A stretch of DNA of 64,000 bases from Ypsolopha sequella (GCA_934047225.1 OW203990.1:21927045-21991044), one strand, 5' to 3'; positions 43,084-52,699 are shown, numbered from the stretch's first letter. The notes: generated by a model not told the origin, from the letters alone. Numbers and translations are program-made.

Positions 43084-45969
43084 TTACCTACTTTCATTAA
43101 AATCAGTATCACTATAACACCATGCTTCACCATCATCCAAATATTCATTTATTTTATAATATGCCTTTTTCAGTAGGCCCTGCTTAATATACTGTTTAAA
43201 CTTATTCTCTGACAAAGTAAGGACCTCCTTTGGAAGTTTATTGTAAAATCTTATACCATGTCCTACGAAAGAGGTACTCACTTTGGCGAGTCTGATTTTT
43301 GGAAAAGCCAGTTTATACTTATTTCTGGTTTCCTTACAATGTTGCTCACCAAGCCTTGGGAGAGACTCAACATTTTTTCTGACATATCTAAGGACTTGGT
43401 AAATATATTCACAAGGAACAGTTAATATATTAATTTCTTTGAACTTTTCTCTTAATGAATCCCGGTGCTTCATATTATAAATAGCCCGAATTGCTCTCTT
43501 CTGCAAAACAAAGACTGCGTCTGTATCCACGGCTCTACCCCATAACAGCATGCCGTATGACAAAATGCTGTGAAAGTAACTAAAATAGACTAGTCTAGCA
43601 GTATCTACATCAGTAATTTGCCTTATGCGTCTAACAGCGTATGCGGCCGAACTAAGTCTACCACATAGGGCTTCTATGTGGGGACCCCACTGAAGACGAG
43701 AGTCTACCGTAATGCCCAAAAACTTAGTTTCGTTAACTAACTCCAGCTTGGACCCCTGCAAAAGCAAATTACAATTCACTTGAATTACATTTGGTAACGT
43801 GAATTTTATACATTTCGTCTTTTTTGCGTTTAAAACTAAATTATTTACAGTAAACCAATCAAGCACTAGTGATAAAGTTGTATTCGCGTCGTCAAGGATA
43901 TCTTTACGTCTATTAACTTTAAAAATAAGTGACGTGTCGTCTGCGAATAGTACTATCTTAGTTAAGTCTTTAATTAAATAGGGAAGGTCATTTATGTAAA
44001 TTAAAAACAGCAAGGGCCCCAATATGGAACCCTGCGGGACACCCATTTTAACTAATGCTCCACATGATTTTACCCCGTTAATGTCTACCTTTTGAATACG
44101 ATCACTAAGATACGACTTCATTAACGCCAAAGATTTGCCCCTCACTCCGTAGTGATCTAATTTACATAAGAGTGTTTCATGATTAACGCAATCGAAGGCT
44201 TTCGAGAGGTCACAAAATACACCAAATGCATCCTGCTTTTCTTCCCAAGCATCAAAAATATGCTTAACTAAAGCAACTCCTGCATCTGTGGTTGACCTCC
44301 CTCTAGTGAATCCATACTGTTCACAGTGAAGCAATTTATTTAAATTAAAATGAAATAACAATTGATTAAAAACAATTTTTTCAAAAACCTTACTCAAAAC
44401 CGGTAAAACTGACACAGGTCTATAGTTTGATGGGTCACCGTTGTCGCCTGATTTAAAAAGGGGGATCAATTTACTAAACTTCATTAAGTCAGGAAAGACA
44501 CCATCATCTACACATTTATTAAAAATTAATGCCAAATAAGGAGCTATTAAATCAATAACAGAACTTATAACTTTCACAGATAAGCCCCATAAGTCCTCGG
44601 TTTTTTTCAAGTTAAGCGATTTAAATGCTTTAATTACAGTTAATGAATTAATATGTTTAAAAGCAAATACAGAAAGACACTGCGGTACGTTATCTATTAA
44701 AAGATCCTGCGCAAGCCCAGGGCTTGAATTTAAATCTTTAGTTGTTAAGGAAGGAATTTCAGTAAAGAATTGTTCAAAGGCATTCGCAACCTCTTTATCT
44801 CCCGTAACGACTTCATTGTTAATACTTAACTTAAGCTCGTTATCACGTTTCTTACTTTTCCCAGTTTCAGTATTTATGATGTTCCATACTGTTTTTACTT
44901 TGTTATCGGACCTTTTAAGTTTTTTATTCAAGTAGATACTTTTTGCTTTTAAACACACCAATTTAAAGATGCGTGAGTAATTTTTCATGAATTCAGTAAA
45001 TTTAACATTATTATTGTAGGACTTTTTGTCGTATAATTCGTATAAATGATTTCTGCTTTTGTAAATACCTGGAGTCGCCCAGTCACTGAAGGTGATTTTA
45101 CTTTTGTTAGAAAGTTTTTGCATCTTAAACGTATTTTCGAACTCTTTGGAGACTATGTTGAAAAAGTCTGTAAAGAGAGCGTTTGGATCGTCTTGGAGAA
45201 GATTAAAATGTGGTAATTTAACTTCTAGGTTTGCTTTGAAACAATCTACTTTGTGAGTTGTAATAGGCCTGCAAAAAGCTTTTTTGGGCAATTGATTTAC
45301 GCTTTGTTTAATGGTTATAGTTTGGCCACTGTGATCGGACTGCAAGCGGTTGATTACTTTATTGTCTGAATATTCGCAATCACAGAATATATTGTCGAGG
45401 CATGACGCAGTATCCCGAGTAATTCGAGTAGGTTCTAAGAACACATTAGACAAATTAAATGATTTGAATAAATGTATTAATTTTGAGCGCATAATCGATT
45501 TTTCTAGTAAATCTACGTTAAAATCTCCACATATAATAACTTTTTTCTTGGAATCAAATAATAATTTTAAAACCTCTTCCATTGCTTTTTCAAAAATGTT
45601 GTAATCTTGTCCTGAGGGTCGGTAAACACAGAGAATAATATATGTACTCATTTCTATGCAAGCTAATTCAATTTGATGTTCTACAGAAAGTTTTACTATG
45701 TCTTTTCTTTCCTTTGCTTTTATATTATTTTTTACAAGAATCATGGATCCACCTTTTTGTATTTTTAATCTATTGTAGCAGCTAAGAACACTAAAATTAT
45801 TCACATTAAACTGCATATTATGTTCATGTAGATGGTGTTCGGTTACACACAAAATATCTGTTTTTGATTCCTCTAAGAACAACTCGATTGAAAGTATTTT
45901 GCCGAGAAAGCCGCCTTGTATATTTTGATGTACCACCTTTAATACAGGCAGCCCTCCCGTTGTCTTCAA
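43084..45969 (-). CDS. ORF2: endonuclease / reverse transcriptase, 961 codons, intact
   Basis: An N-terminal APE-like endonuclease (about 1-220) with HQNIQG (14-19), Glu44 in VTEHHL, GDFN (148-151) and SDH (211-213). A reverse transcriptase (about 490-740) with SNYRPVSVL, FCDLSKAFDCVNH, GVPQGSILGPLLFLIYIND and the catalytic FADD (675-678). The C-terminus continues to FYNKLPKEV and a short tail. All key residues are present, so the enzyme could be active. The first codon of the displayed frame is TTG (45967-45969), two bases after the ORF1 stop. There is no ATG before the endonuclease starts, and the frame is open back to 45998 in the -1 frame of ORF1. Translation may rely on frameshifting or reinitiation, or the ATG was lost. 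The 60- and 84-codon plus frames are shadows. Confidence 0.93.
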   Translation of the reverse strand: MKTTGGLPVLKVVHQNIQGGFLGKILSIELFLEESKTDILCVTEHHLHEHNMQFNVNNFSVLSCYNRLKIQKGGSMILVKNNIKAKERKDIVKLSVEHQIELACIEMSTYIILCVYRPSGQDYNIFEKAMEEVLKLLFDSKKKVIICGDFNVDLLEKSIMRSKLIHLFKSFNLSNVFLEPTRITRDTASCLDNIFCDCEYSDNKVINRLQSDHSGQTITIKQSVNQLPKKAFCRPITTHKVDCFKANLEVKLPHFNLLQDDPNALFTDFFNIVSKEFENTFKMQKLSNKSKITFSDWATPGIYKSRNHLYELYDKKSYNNNVKFTEFMKNYSRIFKLVCLKAKSIYLNKKLKRSDNKVKTVWNIINTETGKSKKRDNELKLSINNEVVTGDKEVANAFEQFFTEIPSLTTKDLNSSPGLAQDLLIDNVPQCLSVFAFKHINSLTVIKAFKSLNLKKTEDLWGLSVKVISSVIDLIAPYLALIFNKCVDDGVFPDLMKFSKLIPLFKSGDNGDPSNYRPVSVLPVLSKVFEKIVFNQLLFHFNLNKLLHCEQYGFTRGRSTTDAGVALVKHIFDAWEEKQDAFGVFCDLSKAFDCVNHETLLCKLDHYGVRGKSLALMKSYLSDRIQKVDINGVKSCGALVKMGVPQGSILGPLLFLIYINDLPYLIKDLTKIVLFADDTSLIFKVNRRKDILDDANTTLSLVLDWFTVNNLVLNAKKTKCIKFTLPNVIQVNCNLLLQGSKLELVNETKFLGITVDSRLQWGPHIEALCGRLSSAAYAVRRIRQITDVDTARLVYFSYFHSILSYGMLLWGRAVDTDAVFVLQKRAIRAIYNMKHRDSLREKFKEINILTVPCEYIYQVLRYVRKNVESLPRLGEQHCKETRNKYKLAFPKIRLAKVSTSFVGHGIRFYNKLPKEVLTLSENKFKQYIKQGLLKKAYYKINEYLDDGEAWCYSDTDFNESR

Positions 45970-45971
45970 TT

Positions 45972-46724
45972 CTAAAAAGAATTTTTTACAATTTTGTTAG
46001 TACTTGTACTAACCGTGTCAATAGGGACAAAATTATGTAAATAATTAACATTACAAATACCATCAATTATAACAGGTATTGGAAAATTTCCTGTTACACA
46101 CTTTGTAACAGATTCACTACATTCTAAAATGCATGCTAACTTAGTAGCTAATTGTTTTTTATAATAATTTGCAAGGTACAAAGTACCTTCTGTCAAAAAA
46201 AAATTACGAATGTGTATATTCGTTTTAAAGTATTGCACTTTGTCACTGTGACACGCTGAGTAGTTGTGCATGCACATATTCAAATTATATAAATTAGTTT
46301 TTTGTGACCCTGTAAGTAATTCTGAATAAGGGAATTCACAAATAATGATTTTTTTAACCCTAAGCTGTAACATTAGCTCGAGATATTTAATAAGGTCACT
46401 TTGTGTGATACCTGTACTATTTCCTATCAACAGAACAATTGTTGTATTTAATTTATATTCCATTTTAAGCAAACGTTCTACAATTTGTATGAAAGATGCA
46501 CCTGGCATGCAAATGTTGGTGACTTTCTGCACAAGTTTATTTCCTAATAAGGGCCCTAAGTTTTTTCCAATAGTGTCTGTAAACACAACAGTATTTTGTC
46601 CTTGCGACGCCGAGGATCCAGTCGCTGACGCAGCAACCGACAAGGGCTCAGAGGGCTGAGGGGAAGAGCTCGGCGTGGGCAGCGCGTTAGACGAAGGTGC
46701 AGGATCTGACGCGGTAATGTAATT
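45972..46724 (-). CDS. ORF1 of the non-LTR element, SGNH-esterase-like, 5' part missing
   Basis: The frame is open from about 46724 to the stop at 45972-45974. It begins with a Ser/Pro-rich linker and then a domain of about 200 residues. The order VVFTDTIGKNLG, then VLLIGNSTGI, then LTEGTLYLANYYKKQL recalls blocks I, III and V of SGNH hydrolases, which are known in ORF1 of CR1-like elements. If so, the usual catalytic residues are not conserved: the block I Ser position is Thr, the block III Asn-Asp is Asn-Ser, and the block V Asp-x-x-His is absent. There is no ATG upstream; the usual zinc-finger N-terminus is missing, so the element is probably 5'-truncated. The assignment rests on pattern and context, not on strong identity. 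Confidence 0.6.
   Translation of the reverse strand, partial: NYITASDPAPSSNALPTPSSSPQPSEPLSVAASATGSSASQGQNTVVFTDTIGKNLGPLLGNKLVQKVTNICMPGASFIQIVERLLKMEYKLNTTIVLLIGNSTGITQSDLIKYLELMLQLRVKKIIICEFPYSELLTGSQKTNLYNLNMCMHNYSACHSDKVQYFKTNIHIRNFFLTEGTLYLANYYKKQLATKLACILECSESVTKCVTGNFPIPVIIDGICNVNYLHNFVPIDTVSTSTNKIVKNSF
45981..45987 (-). promoter_or_regulatory. Candidate -1 ribosomal frameshift heptamer
   Basis: On the minus strand A AAA AAT lies in the ORF1 frame, three codons before its stop (codons AAA AAT TCT TTT TAG). A -1 slip here enters the ORF2 frame directly, without a stop. No downstream pseudoknot was checked. Confidence 0.4.
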
Positions 46725-46908
46725 TTAATTATTAATTAAGTTTATTAATTTTTCTTTCAGAAAGGCTGGTAAAGCCTTTTCAGAAAGCCTCCCGATTTAG
46801 AGTAGGGGGGCACACTCCCCCCTACTCTAAATCGGGAGGCTGTTATACTTATAAGTTTATTTTTAATTCAATAAATAATCTATTATGCATGCTACGTTTT
46901 TAAGTTAA
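46725..46908. repeat. Perfect 25-bp hairpin beside the 5' end of the non-LTR element
   Basis: The arms at 46786-46810 and 46818-46842 are perfect complements (AGCCTCCCGATTTAGAG plus a G run; complement on the right) with a 7-nt loop. A smaller fold, AAGGCTGGTAAAGCCTT, precedes it at about 46762. No frame. Origin unknown. Confidence 0.9.
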
Positions 46909-47277
46909 GGCGATATGCGAAAAAAATGCGGGTGTTTATAACCAGTTTCTGGTATATGCATTTTGACTATATAATCTAAGGTTTTGAAATTGGAAAACAT
47001 GTTTAGATAAATTTTCCTCGATAGAAATAATTGTTGAAATGAGGTCTTCAAAGACACTTTTTCTCCTCGTTTGACGAATAGGAACTCAAACATATTTTAT
47101 TAGTTGTGTTTTAACAATATCTAGAGATTTGATATTTGAAATGTTGCTAGCTATTTTAGTTTTTTTAATTAAAATATAAAACCAACTTTTTTTCCTTTTG
47201 CCCTGAATCCGCCCCTCTCGCACTGTGTGATTTTTCGCTTGGAGTGACAGTGACAGAAATAAAATTCGCATAGCCTC
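46909..47277. mobile_element. TTAA-flanked element, family H copy 4
   Basis: 369 bp between TTAA at 46905-46908 and 47278-47281, starting GGCGATATGCG. A close match in inverted orientation to copy 3 at 35260. Frames of about 60 codons on the minus strand are by-products. Confidence 0.9.
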
Positions 47278-47398
47278 TTAATGACTTTCTGATTCTGATC
47301 CTGATTCTGATTTATATACAATTTCTAAAAGTAATTTGTTCTGTTCAAAATGTATCATCAGAATAATCTATTTAATATATCAGTATAGTGTTAAATTA

Positions 47399-47976
47399 AA
47401 AAAAGCGGCCAAGTGCGAATCAGACTCGCGCACAAAGGGATCCCTGAAGTATTTTGTGGTGGTAAGGAATACCTTAATAATTACCACCACACAGTACGGG
47501 TGTGGAACCTAAAAACATTATGGTAAAATTGCTAAATAATTCCACTTACAGTAATGGATTACCAACTTAACTTGACACTTATGATTTATTCAACTCTATG
47601 TATATAAAAGGTCTAATTAAGTTAGTTGTAATCACTTCTTAAGTAATTAAATATTAGTAATTTTTAGATTTTGCCCTATACCTACGTATGTTGTACTATA
47701 AGACCTATTTGTTACCGAAATTTCAAGTTTCTAAGTCTACTGGAAGTGTCCTATAGGTTTTCATGGTGAGCAAATTTGTATGAAATTGATGATATAAAGG
47801 GCAATAACTTTTTTTTTGCGTTGAGTTAGAAGCCTGATTTTCTTGTAAACCTCTGTAGCAGGTATCAGTTTCCACTTGATCTCTCACAAGGGGCCCGAGC
47901 AAAAGGGTCCTGACAGACGGACAACAAATTTAACCTATAAGGGTTCCGTTTTTTCATTTTGAGGTAAGAAACCCTT
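47399..47976 (+). mobile_element. Dispersed repeat family J, copy 4
   Basis: Begins AAGCGGCCAAGTGCGAATCA followed by GACTCGCGCAC. The 3' part has CTGACAGACGGACAAC and AAGGGTTCCG. The ends are more diverged than in other copies, so the right boundary is approximate. The interior differs from copy 1, which suggests subfamilies. Confidence 0.65.
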
Positions 47977-48442
47977 GAAAAAACCCTTAAGTGCTAGTAA
48001 ACCGGTTCCCGGTTCTATTTCGTGATTTTTGCCTTGTTTTGAATATTTAAACTACAAAAAATACATTATTAACTATATATCTTTTTAATTAATAATCAGG
48101 AAGAAATATGTGCTCAACATTTAGCCAATATTATATGCCGTCGCCATTTTGTAGAATCCCGCAAATTGTAAAGTATGAAATGGAAAATATTTCCCTTAAA
48201 AGTCAAAAATAGATGCGACTATAAACGGAGCGAGAAGTAGGCGTGCAATGTTACTAACCAAACTATTTAATCTAATCTTTAATCATTCGATGTGTTAGTA
48301 TTTTCGTAAACCTCATAATTTTCGTCAATCACGTCAGTACATTCAACTAAGGCTGTACGTCATAGCATAGCCTTTAAAAGTCACGAAATAGCCGGGGAGC
48401 GCAAACGGCCGGCCTATTCAAATCCCAACGGCTCTGAGGTCA
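47977..48442. other. Unassigned sequence
   Basis: No gene or element end recognised. Confidence 0.4.
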
Positions 48443-48523
48443 CAGTATCGGGTGTTCCCGACTGATCTTCAGTATCGGTTGGTCCAGACTGATCTTCAGT
48501 ATTGGTTGTTCCAGACTGATCTT
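48443..48523. repeat. 27-bp tandem repeat, three copies
   Basis: Units of the form CAGTATCGGTTG...GACTGATCTT start at 48443, 48470 and 48497 with a few substitutions. The period is nine codons, but no convincing frame surrounds it. Confidence 0.85.
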
Positions 48524-48756
48524 TTTATGTACTACTGGGGAAAATTACGCAAACCTAACCACTAAAAGCGCAAATAGATTTTTAAGAAACAGTGCAAAAA
48601 AAAATTAATTTTTCATACACCTGCTCAAAATATGTTAGATTCTGTGCCTGAATAGCGTGCGCAAAGTTACATATTTTAAACCAGTGTTTTATTTTTCGAC
48701 AACTAGTGACATCTTGGGAATGTCATTGACATCGTTTTAGTAAGCAGTTAAGTACT

Positions 48757-48903
48757 TTGTGGACTGGTTATTCTTATCGACTTTCAACCTTACCTACGGG
48801 CTCGTTTCGGCGCTGAAAGATTTCTGAAATATCTAAAGATCTTCAGAAATCGAACTAGTTTGGACTAGGCAAAAGTACTTTGTCCTAAAATCAGGTTAAG
48901 GGG
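48757..48903. mobile_element. TIR element family M copy 2 (left end unclear)
   Basis: Contains CCTTACCTACGGGCTCGTTT, TTCAGAAATCGAACTAGTTT and TTTGTCCTAAAATCAGGTTA, matching the core and right arm of the member at 59685. The left arm is not clear. Confidence 0.6.
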
Positions 48904-49816
48904 CTGCACTATGCTAAAATTTAGTCCTGCTCTAACGCGTTTGTTCTTTTACTTTCTATCCTGCTCTCATCAGATGCCGCGCACGCAAAACTTCAGTTAT
49001 TTTGAAATTGTGGCTCCATTAGGATATTAACCATAATTTCTTTATGTAATAAATGTAATTTTTTCTAGTTAGTATCTGCGTGTGTTCGTTTCGTTTCATT
49101 CGGTTTTGAAACATGGAAACTGAATCGCTTTTTTCGTGAAATTCATACTTTTTTAAAAGTTATTTATTTAATAGAAGATTGTAAGTATGTTTATTTATAA
49201 AGTGTAATTAATAATTGCTAAGAGTCACAAAACATGCCATATTTTTTTCCAATTTTTACCGTCTACATTGACGGAACTGAATCCAATACAAAACTGATGT
49301 TTAGCATTGTGGAGCCCCTTAAGCAGTTACTAAATATATTTAATATGTAATTAAAATCCAAATATATGATATGTAATTCATGTATAGGTATAGTATGTAA
49401 TAAATTTGGATTTTATTTAGATTTTTTATTCGCAATCTGTAATTAACGATTTCAAAAACGGCCAGTCCAGTTAACCTACGTAAAAAAAGTGCAGTTTACG
49501 TGTTCCGATGACCAGCCAGGAAGTCATACTTCGTATGCTTCAAGCCTAAAGAATATTACTGCGAAGACATCTGCGGCCAACCGTGGACCCAATTTAATGC
49601 CTCACCAAATCTGGACAAAATAAATGCGGTAGAATAATATTACATCGTACACCGGCGGCGGCCGCTCGCGATTTGCGAAGACAGGGGGTTTATTTATTTA
49701 TATTGAAGACTTTTACAATTTATAATATGAACAATTTATTTATGGACTTTGGACCACAAATAAAACACAAGTCTTATACCTGTACATCGTTATTTACTGG
49801 TCAATATTACTATGAT
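48904..49816. other. Unassigned sequence
   Basis: AT-rich with a GC-rich patch at 49640-49685. No gene called. Confidence 0.4.
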
Positions 49817-49817
49817 C

Positions 49818-49972
49818 AGCAGGCGTAGCATAGTGTTTAATCGCGCGCGGCGCAACTTGGTTGAATCACAAGTGTGAGGAGCGTGACACGATGTTTTTGC
49901 AATTAAACAGTACGTCACGCTCCTTGCACTTGTGATTCAACAAATGGCATCGCACGCGGTTAAACACCTGCT
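49818..49972. mobile_element. 155-bp hairpin, probable MITE
   Basis: AGCAGGCGTAGCATAGTGTT at the left pairs loosely with CGGTTAAACACCTGCT at the right. The inner block TTGAATCACAAGTGTGAGGA pairs with TCCTTGCACTTGTGATTCAA, and GAGCGTGAC with GTCACGCTC. No other copy seen. Confidence 0.8.
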
Positions 49973-50150
49973 AGCTGGTTAAAAAAAAGTTTAAAACGAA
50001 TATTTTGACATATATATTTTTTTTTGCGTATGGAGTGTTAATCACACCAAAAATATTTCAAGTAAAGTAGGTTGCCAAGACTCATAAGCTCATAACGCTT
50101 TCACTGTTAAAAAGTTATAAGATCTTAGGCGGAGCCAAGCCCCATATTTG
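49973..50150. other. Unassigned spacer
   Basis: Short AT-rich interval, nothing recognised. Confidence 0.4.
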
Positions 50151-50606
50151 ACAAGACCTAACTCTACAAGCTCAAACTTTACAAACCCTACATCTTGGTC
50201 AAAAAGTAGCTTGACGGTTACGCAGCTGTCGCACACAGACACTCCCATTGACTTATGGCTAAAAATAAAGTCACTGGTCTCACATCATCATCGTGTGGCC
50301 TTTGTGTCCTGCATTGTTTTTCTACAATTCTAGATCCAGGTTTGATAGCCACGTTTTCGCATCAGGTGTTAGTTGGTGTAGCTGCTCCAGCCCACCAGAA
50401 AACTTTCTGATGGAGCACTCCTCTACGATGTGATGGATAGTCTGTTCTGAGGCTCCACAGTCGCAGCGAGGTGAGTCAGCGATATCCCATTGGTGCAGGT
50501 ACTGATATATGTTGTGTCATGCAAAAGTTCCATGAAACGGCCAAGTCCTACTTTTTGAACAAGATGTAGGGTTTGTAGAATTAGAGCTTATAGAGTTAGG
50601 CCTTGT
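50151..50606. mobile_element. TIR element carrying a reverse-transcriptase fragment
   Basis: Inverted arms of about 58 bp: ACAAGACCTAACTCTACAAG at the left and its near-complement CTTATAGAGTTAGGCCTTGT at the right, continuing through AAACCCTACATCTTG. Between them, on the minus strand, is a coding relic from a non-LTR retrotransposon (50322-50515). It may be a fold-back element that acquired a LINE piece, or one into which a truncated LINE inserted. Confidence 0.75.
50322..50515 (-). pseudogene. Non-LTR reverse transcriptase C-terminal fragment (CCHC-type tail)
   Basis: On the minus strand one open frame reads IYQYLHQWDIADSPRCDCG, continues ASEQTIHHIVEEC, then TWLSNLDLEL and a stop at 50322-50324. 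The C-x-C(G)-x8-H-x4-C pattern is the C-terminal zinc-knuckle-like tail of several insect LINE polymerases. About 65 codons with no internal stop, so this is a recent or still little-damaged fragment. Confidence 0.75.
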
Positions 50607-50612
50607 AGGTTT

Positions 50613-51045
50613 AATTTAGTTCATGTACATATTTTATTATTTTATTACATGTATTTTTATAAGATTAAATTTGACTTGTAAGAAGTGTATTATATATGTT
50701 GCAGTCAAAACTCATAGCCGGTCAAAAGTAGTTTTGACTGCGAAAATCAGTCAAAACTGGTTTTGACTAAGTTGGTCTGAAGTAATTTTGATTAAAAAGT
50801 ATTTCTGGGTTGTCATAAAAAAATAACCACGAACCTAACTTCTAACCTAACCTACCGGCTCTCTATGCAGGACATCCGAAAAACTAATTTTGCCTGCGAA
50901 TATCAGTCAACACTACGTCTTTAGTCAAAACTAGTTTTGACTGACTCATTCTTGCAGTCAAAAGTAGTTTTGACCAGATATGATTTTTGACTGTGACATA
51001 TATACCTACTTTGCAAAATAAAATATTTGAATTTGAATTTGAATT
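50613..51045 (+). mobile_element. 5'-truncated copy of the non-LTR family, interrupted by a family M element
   Basis: The parts 50613-50697 and 50998-51045 together match the 3' end of the element at 42423 in opposite orientation: CATGTACATATTTTATTATT, AGATTAAATTTGACTTGTAA, then CCTACTTTGCAAAATAAA and a tail of TTTGAA repeats. The break is exactly the family M insertion. Confidence 0.88.
50698..50997. mobile_element. 300-bp TIR element family M copy 3, with visible insertion site
   Basis: The ends GTTGCAGTCAAAA and TTTTTGACTGTGAC form an imperfect inverted repeat. ATATAT is present on both sides (50692-50697 and 50998-51003), and the intact copy at 42470 shows one ATATAT at this site, so a duplication of about six bases in a repetitive target is likely. 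The core CCTAACCTACCGGCTCTC links it to family M. Confidence 0.88.
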
Positions 51046-51300
51046 TTGGGTGTTTCAGATGTGTTTCCGAGTATACGGACTGTGAAAATGAAATTCACAG
51101 TCCTTACTTGTTCACCCACGTTTCACCGATGACTATAACGTCCCAGCGTGATGGGTGGTGAGCCCTGTCACCGTACTTCGGACACAAATATGGATCCACT
51201 GGTAAACGTGTCTTCCGAAGCACGCACAGACTCACAAATGTGCCTCTACGGAATTTGAACCCACGAACTCCGGATTAATGTTCGAGACGTTCAAACTACT
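51046..51300 (-). mobile_element. tRNA-derived SINE-like repeat
   Basis: On the minus strand GTGGGTTCAAATTCC fits an RNA polymerase III B box. CACGTTTCACCGATGACTAT and AACGTCCCAGCGTGATGGGT on the plus strand recur at 32816-32940 and 59606-59660. The boundary to the preceding LINE tail is approximate. The A box is not clear. Confidence 0.55.
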
Positions 51301-51631
51301 ATAGAAACACTGGACAGATTTTGATGCGGTTTTACTTAGTTGAGAAGGTTTCTTGATGCAATTTTTTGGATATTATTTTTTTGCCATAAAATAATATTTC
51401 TTGAACGCATCCTAAAGTCTGACAAGGATCTGACCATTCAATCTAATATGATGAAGCCTAGATAAAGGCACTTCTCGTAAAATACTAAAATACTCATAAA
51501 ATAGGTCTAAAAGCATGCAAAAATAAATAATCATTTTTGAAATTACATACCTAATTTGATATTGTATTTACTGGAAAAGACAAAAATAGAACATTGGTGT
51601 TTAAAATCATAAAATTATGTTTAAAATAGAT
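51301..51631. other. Unassigned, with a Helitron-like piece
   Basis: GGACAGATTTTGATGCGGTT at about 51311 resembles the 5' part of the Helitron at 7376. No full ends. The rest is AT-rich. Confidence 0.4.
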
Positions 51632-52070
51632 ATCATCATCATAATTATTGTAATAGTACCTGATTGATATACATATACATATCATCATCATAATTATTGT
51701 TATAGTACCTGATTGAAATACAACGTGTAACAGAAAGGTGTAACCATATTTGAAGAGCTTATTCAGTCAATGGTATAGAACAACTTTTACTACGGAACAA
51801 AACCTGTATCACGAAAAAAATTTTTACATTTTCATAGAAAAATGCAATGCCGCTCGGCCGAAATGTATGGAAAGGCAGATTTTTTTTTAAGATTTCAGGG
51901 TTGGCTGCATAGTAAAAGTTGTTCTATACTATTGACTGAATAAGCTCTTCAAATATGGTTACACCTTTCTGTTACACGTTGTAGATAGGTATCATCATCA
52001 TAATTATTGTCGCAGTACCTGATTGATGCGTATACCATCATCATAATTATTGTTGTACCTGATTACTACA
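51632..52070. repeat. About 49-bp tandem repeat, four copies, split by a MITE
   Basis: ATCATCATCATAATTATTG followed by AGTACCTGATTGA starts at 51632, 51681, 51991 and 52035. A family A MITE (51721-51981) sits between the second and third copies. Confidence 0.88.
51721..51981. mobile_element. TA-flanked hairpin MITE, family A copy 2
   Basis: 261 bp between TA at 51719-51720 and TA at 51982-51983, with the same ends as the copy at 16055 but the central part in inverted orientation. Inserted into a tandem repeat. Confidence 0.95.
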
Positions 52071-52336
52071 TTTTATAACGATCGCAGTAATGTTAATTTT
52101 TTTCAACAGATTCACACGCCTTTGAACGGCTATAGTATCTATATATAATGTACTCTTTGGCTATAGTTATCTACTAAACGCACCAACGAATCATGTCAGT
52201 TTTTATACCGTACGTGCGTATAGCTACTATGCATAGTATCATGTTATCCTTGAATCAGCCATCCTAATTATCGTTTAGTTTACTAATTTTTAGTTTTCAA
52301 TCAGGTACTGAAACAATAATTATGATAATTATATCT

Positions 52337-52393
52337 ACAACATGTAACAGAAGGGGTAACCATATTTGAAGAGCTTATTCAGTCAATAGTATA
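52337..52393. mobile_element. Half copy of MITE family A
   Basis: CAACATGTAACAGAAGGGGT, CATATTTGAAGAGCTTATTC and AGTCAATAGTATA match one end of family A; the other arm is missing. Confidence 0.85.
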
Positions 52394-52699
52394 GCTTCAA
52401 CGGCTGTACCTACCAAACGCACCAACGTCATGCAGGTAGACTAGTGCCATCTCATTCACTTAAGTGATCTACACGGTATTGATACTAAATCAGCCAACCT
52501 AACGATAGTTTAGTCAATCCGTTGTCGCCTCTGGGAATATCTGTTCCGTTATAAAACGACCTGCCTTAAGCCAGACAGGGAATTAGGTCAGGCTGTATCC
52601 AAAATTATGTGACCTTTCTGCAAGTAGTTAGTAGATAATACCTCTTGCTGGCATTACAACAATGTTTCGTTATACTCGTACAAGGTGATCACCCAATCG
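52394..52699. other. Unassigned sequence
   Basis: No gene. CGCACCAACG with neighbouring sequence at about 52421 repeats one at about 52170, so part of 52120-52500 is an old direct duplication. Confidence 0.4.

Larger units (their letters stand above)
42423..46724 (-). mobile_element. Nearly full-length CR1/Jockey-group non-LTR retrotransposon
   Basis: About 4.3 kb in minus orientation: ORF1 (46724-45972), ORF2 (to 43084), a 3' untranslated region (43083-42450) and a 3' tail of TTTGAA-type repeats at 42423-42450. The tail of short repeats rather than poly-A is typical of CR1-like elements, and an esterase-like ORF1 is also known there. The 5' end is probably truncated, because the ORF1 frame has no ATG before a stop at 46725-46727. 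Truncated copies of the same 3' region lie at 50613-51045 and 54758-54988. The exact clade was not determined. Confidence 0.88.
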
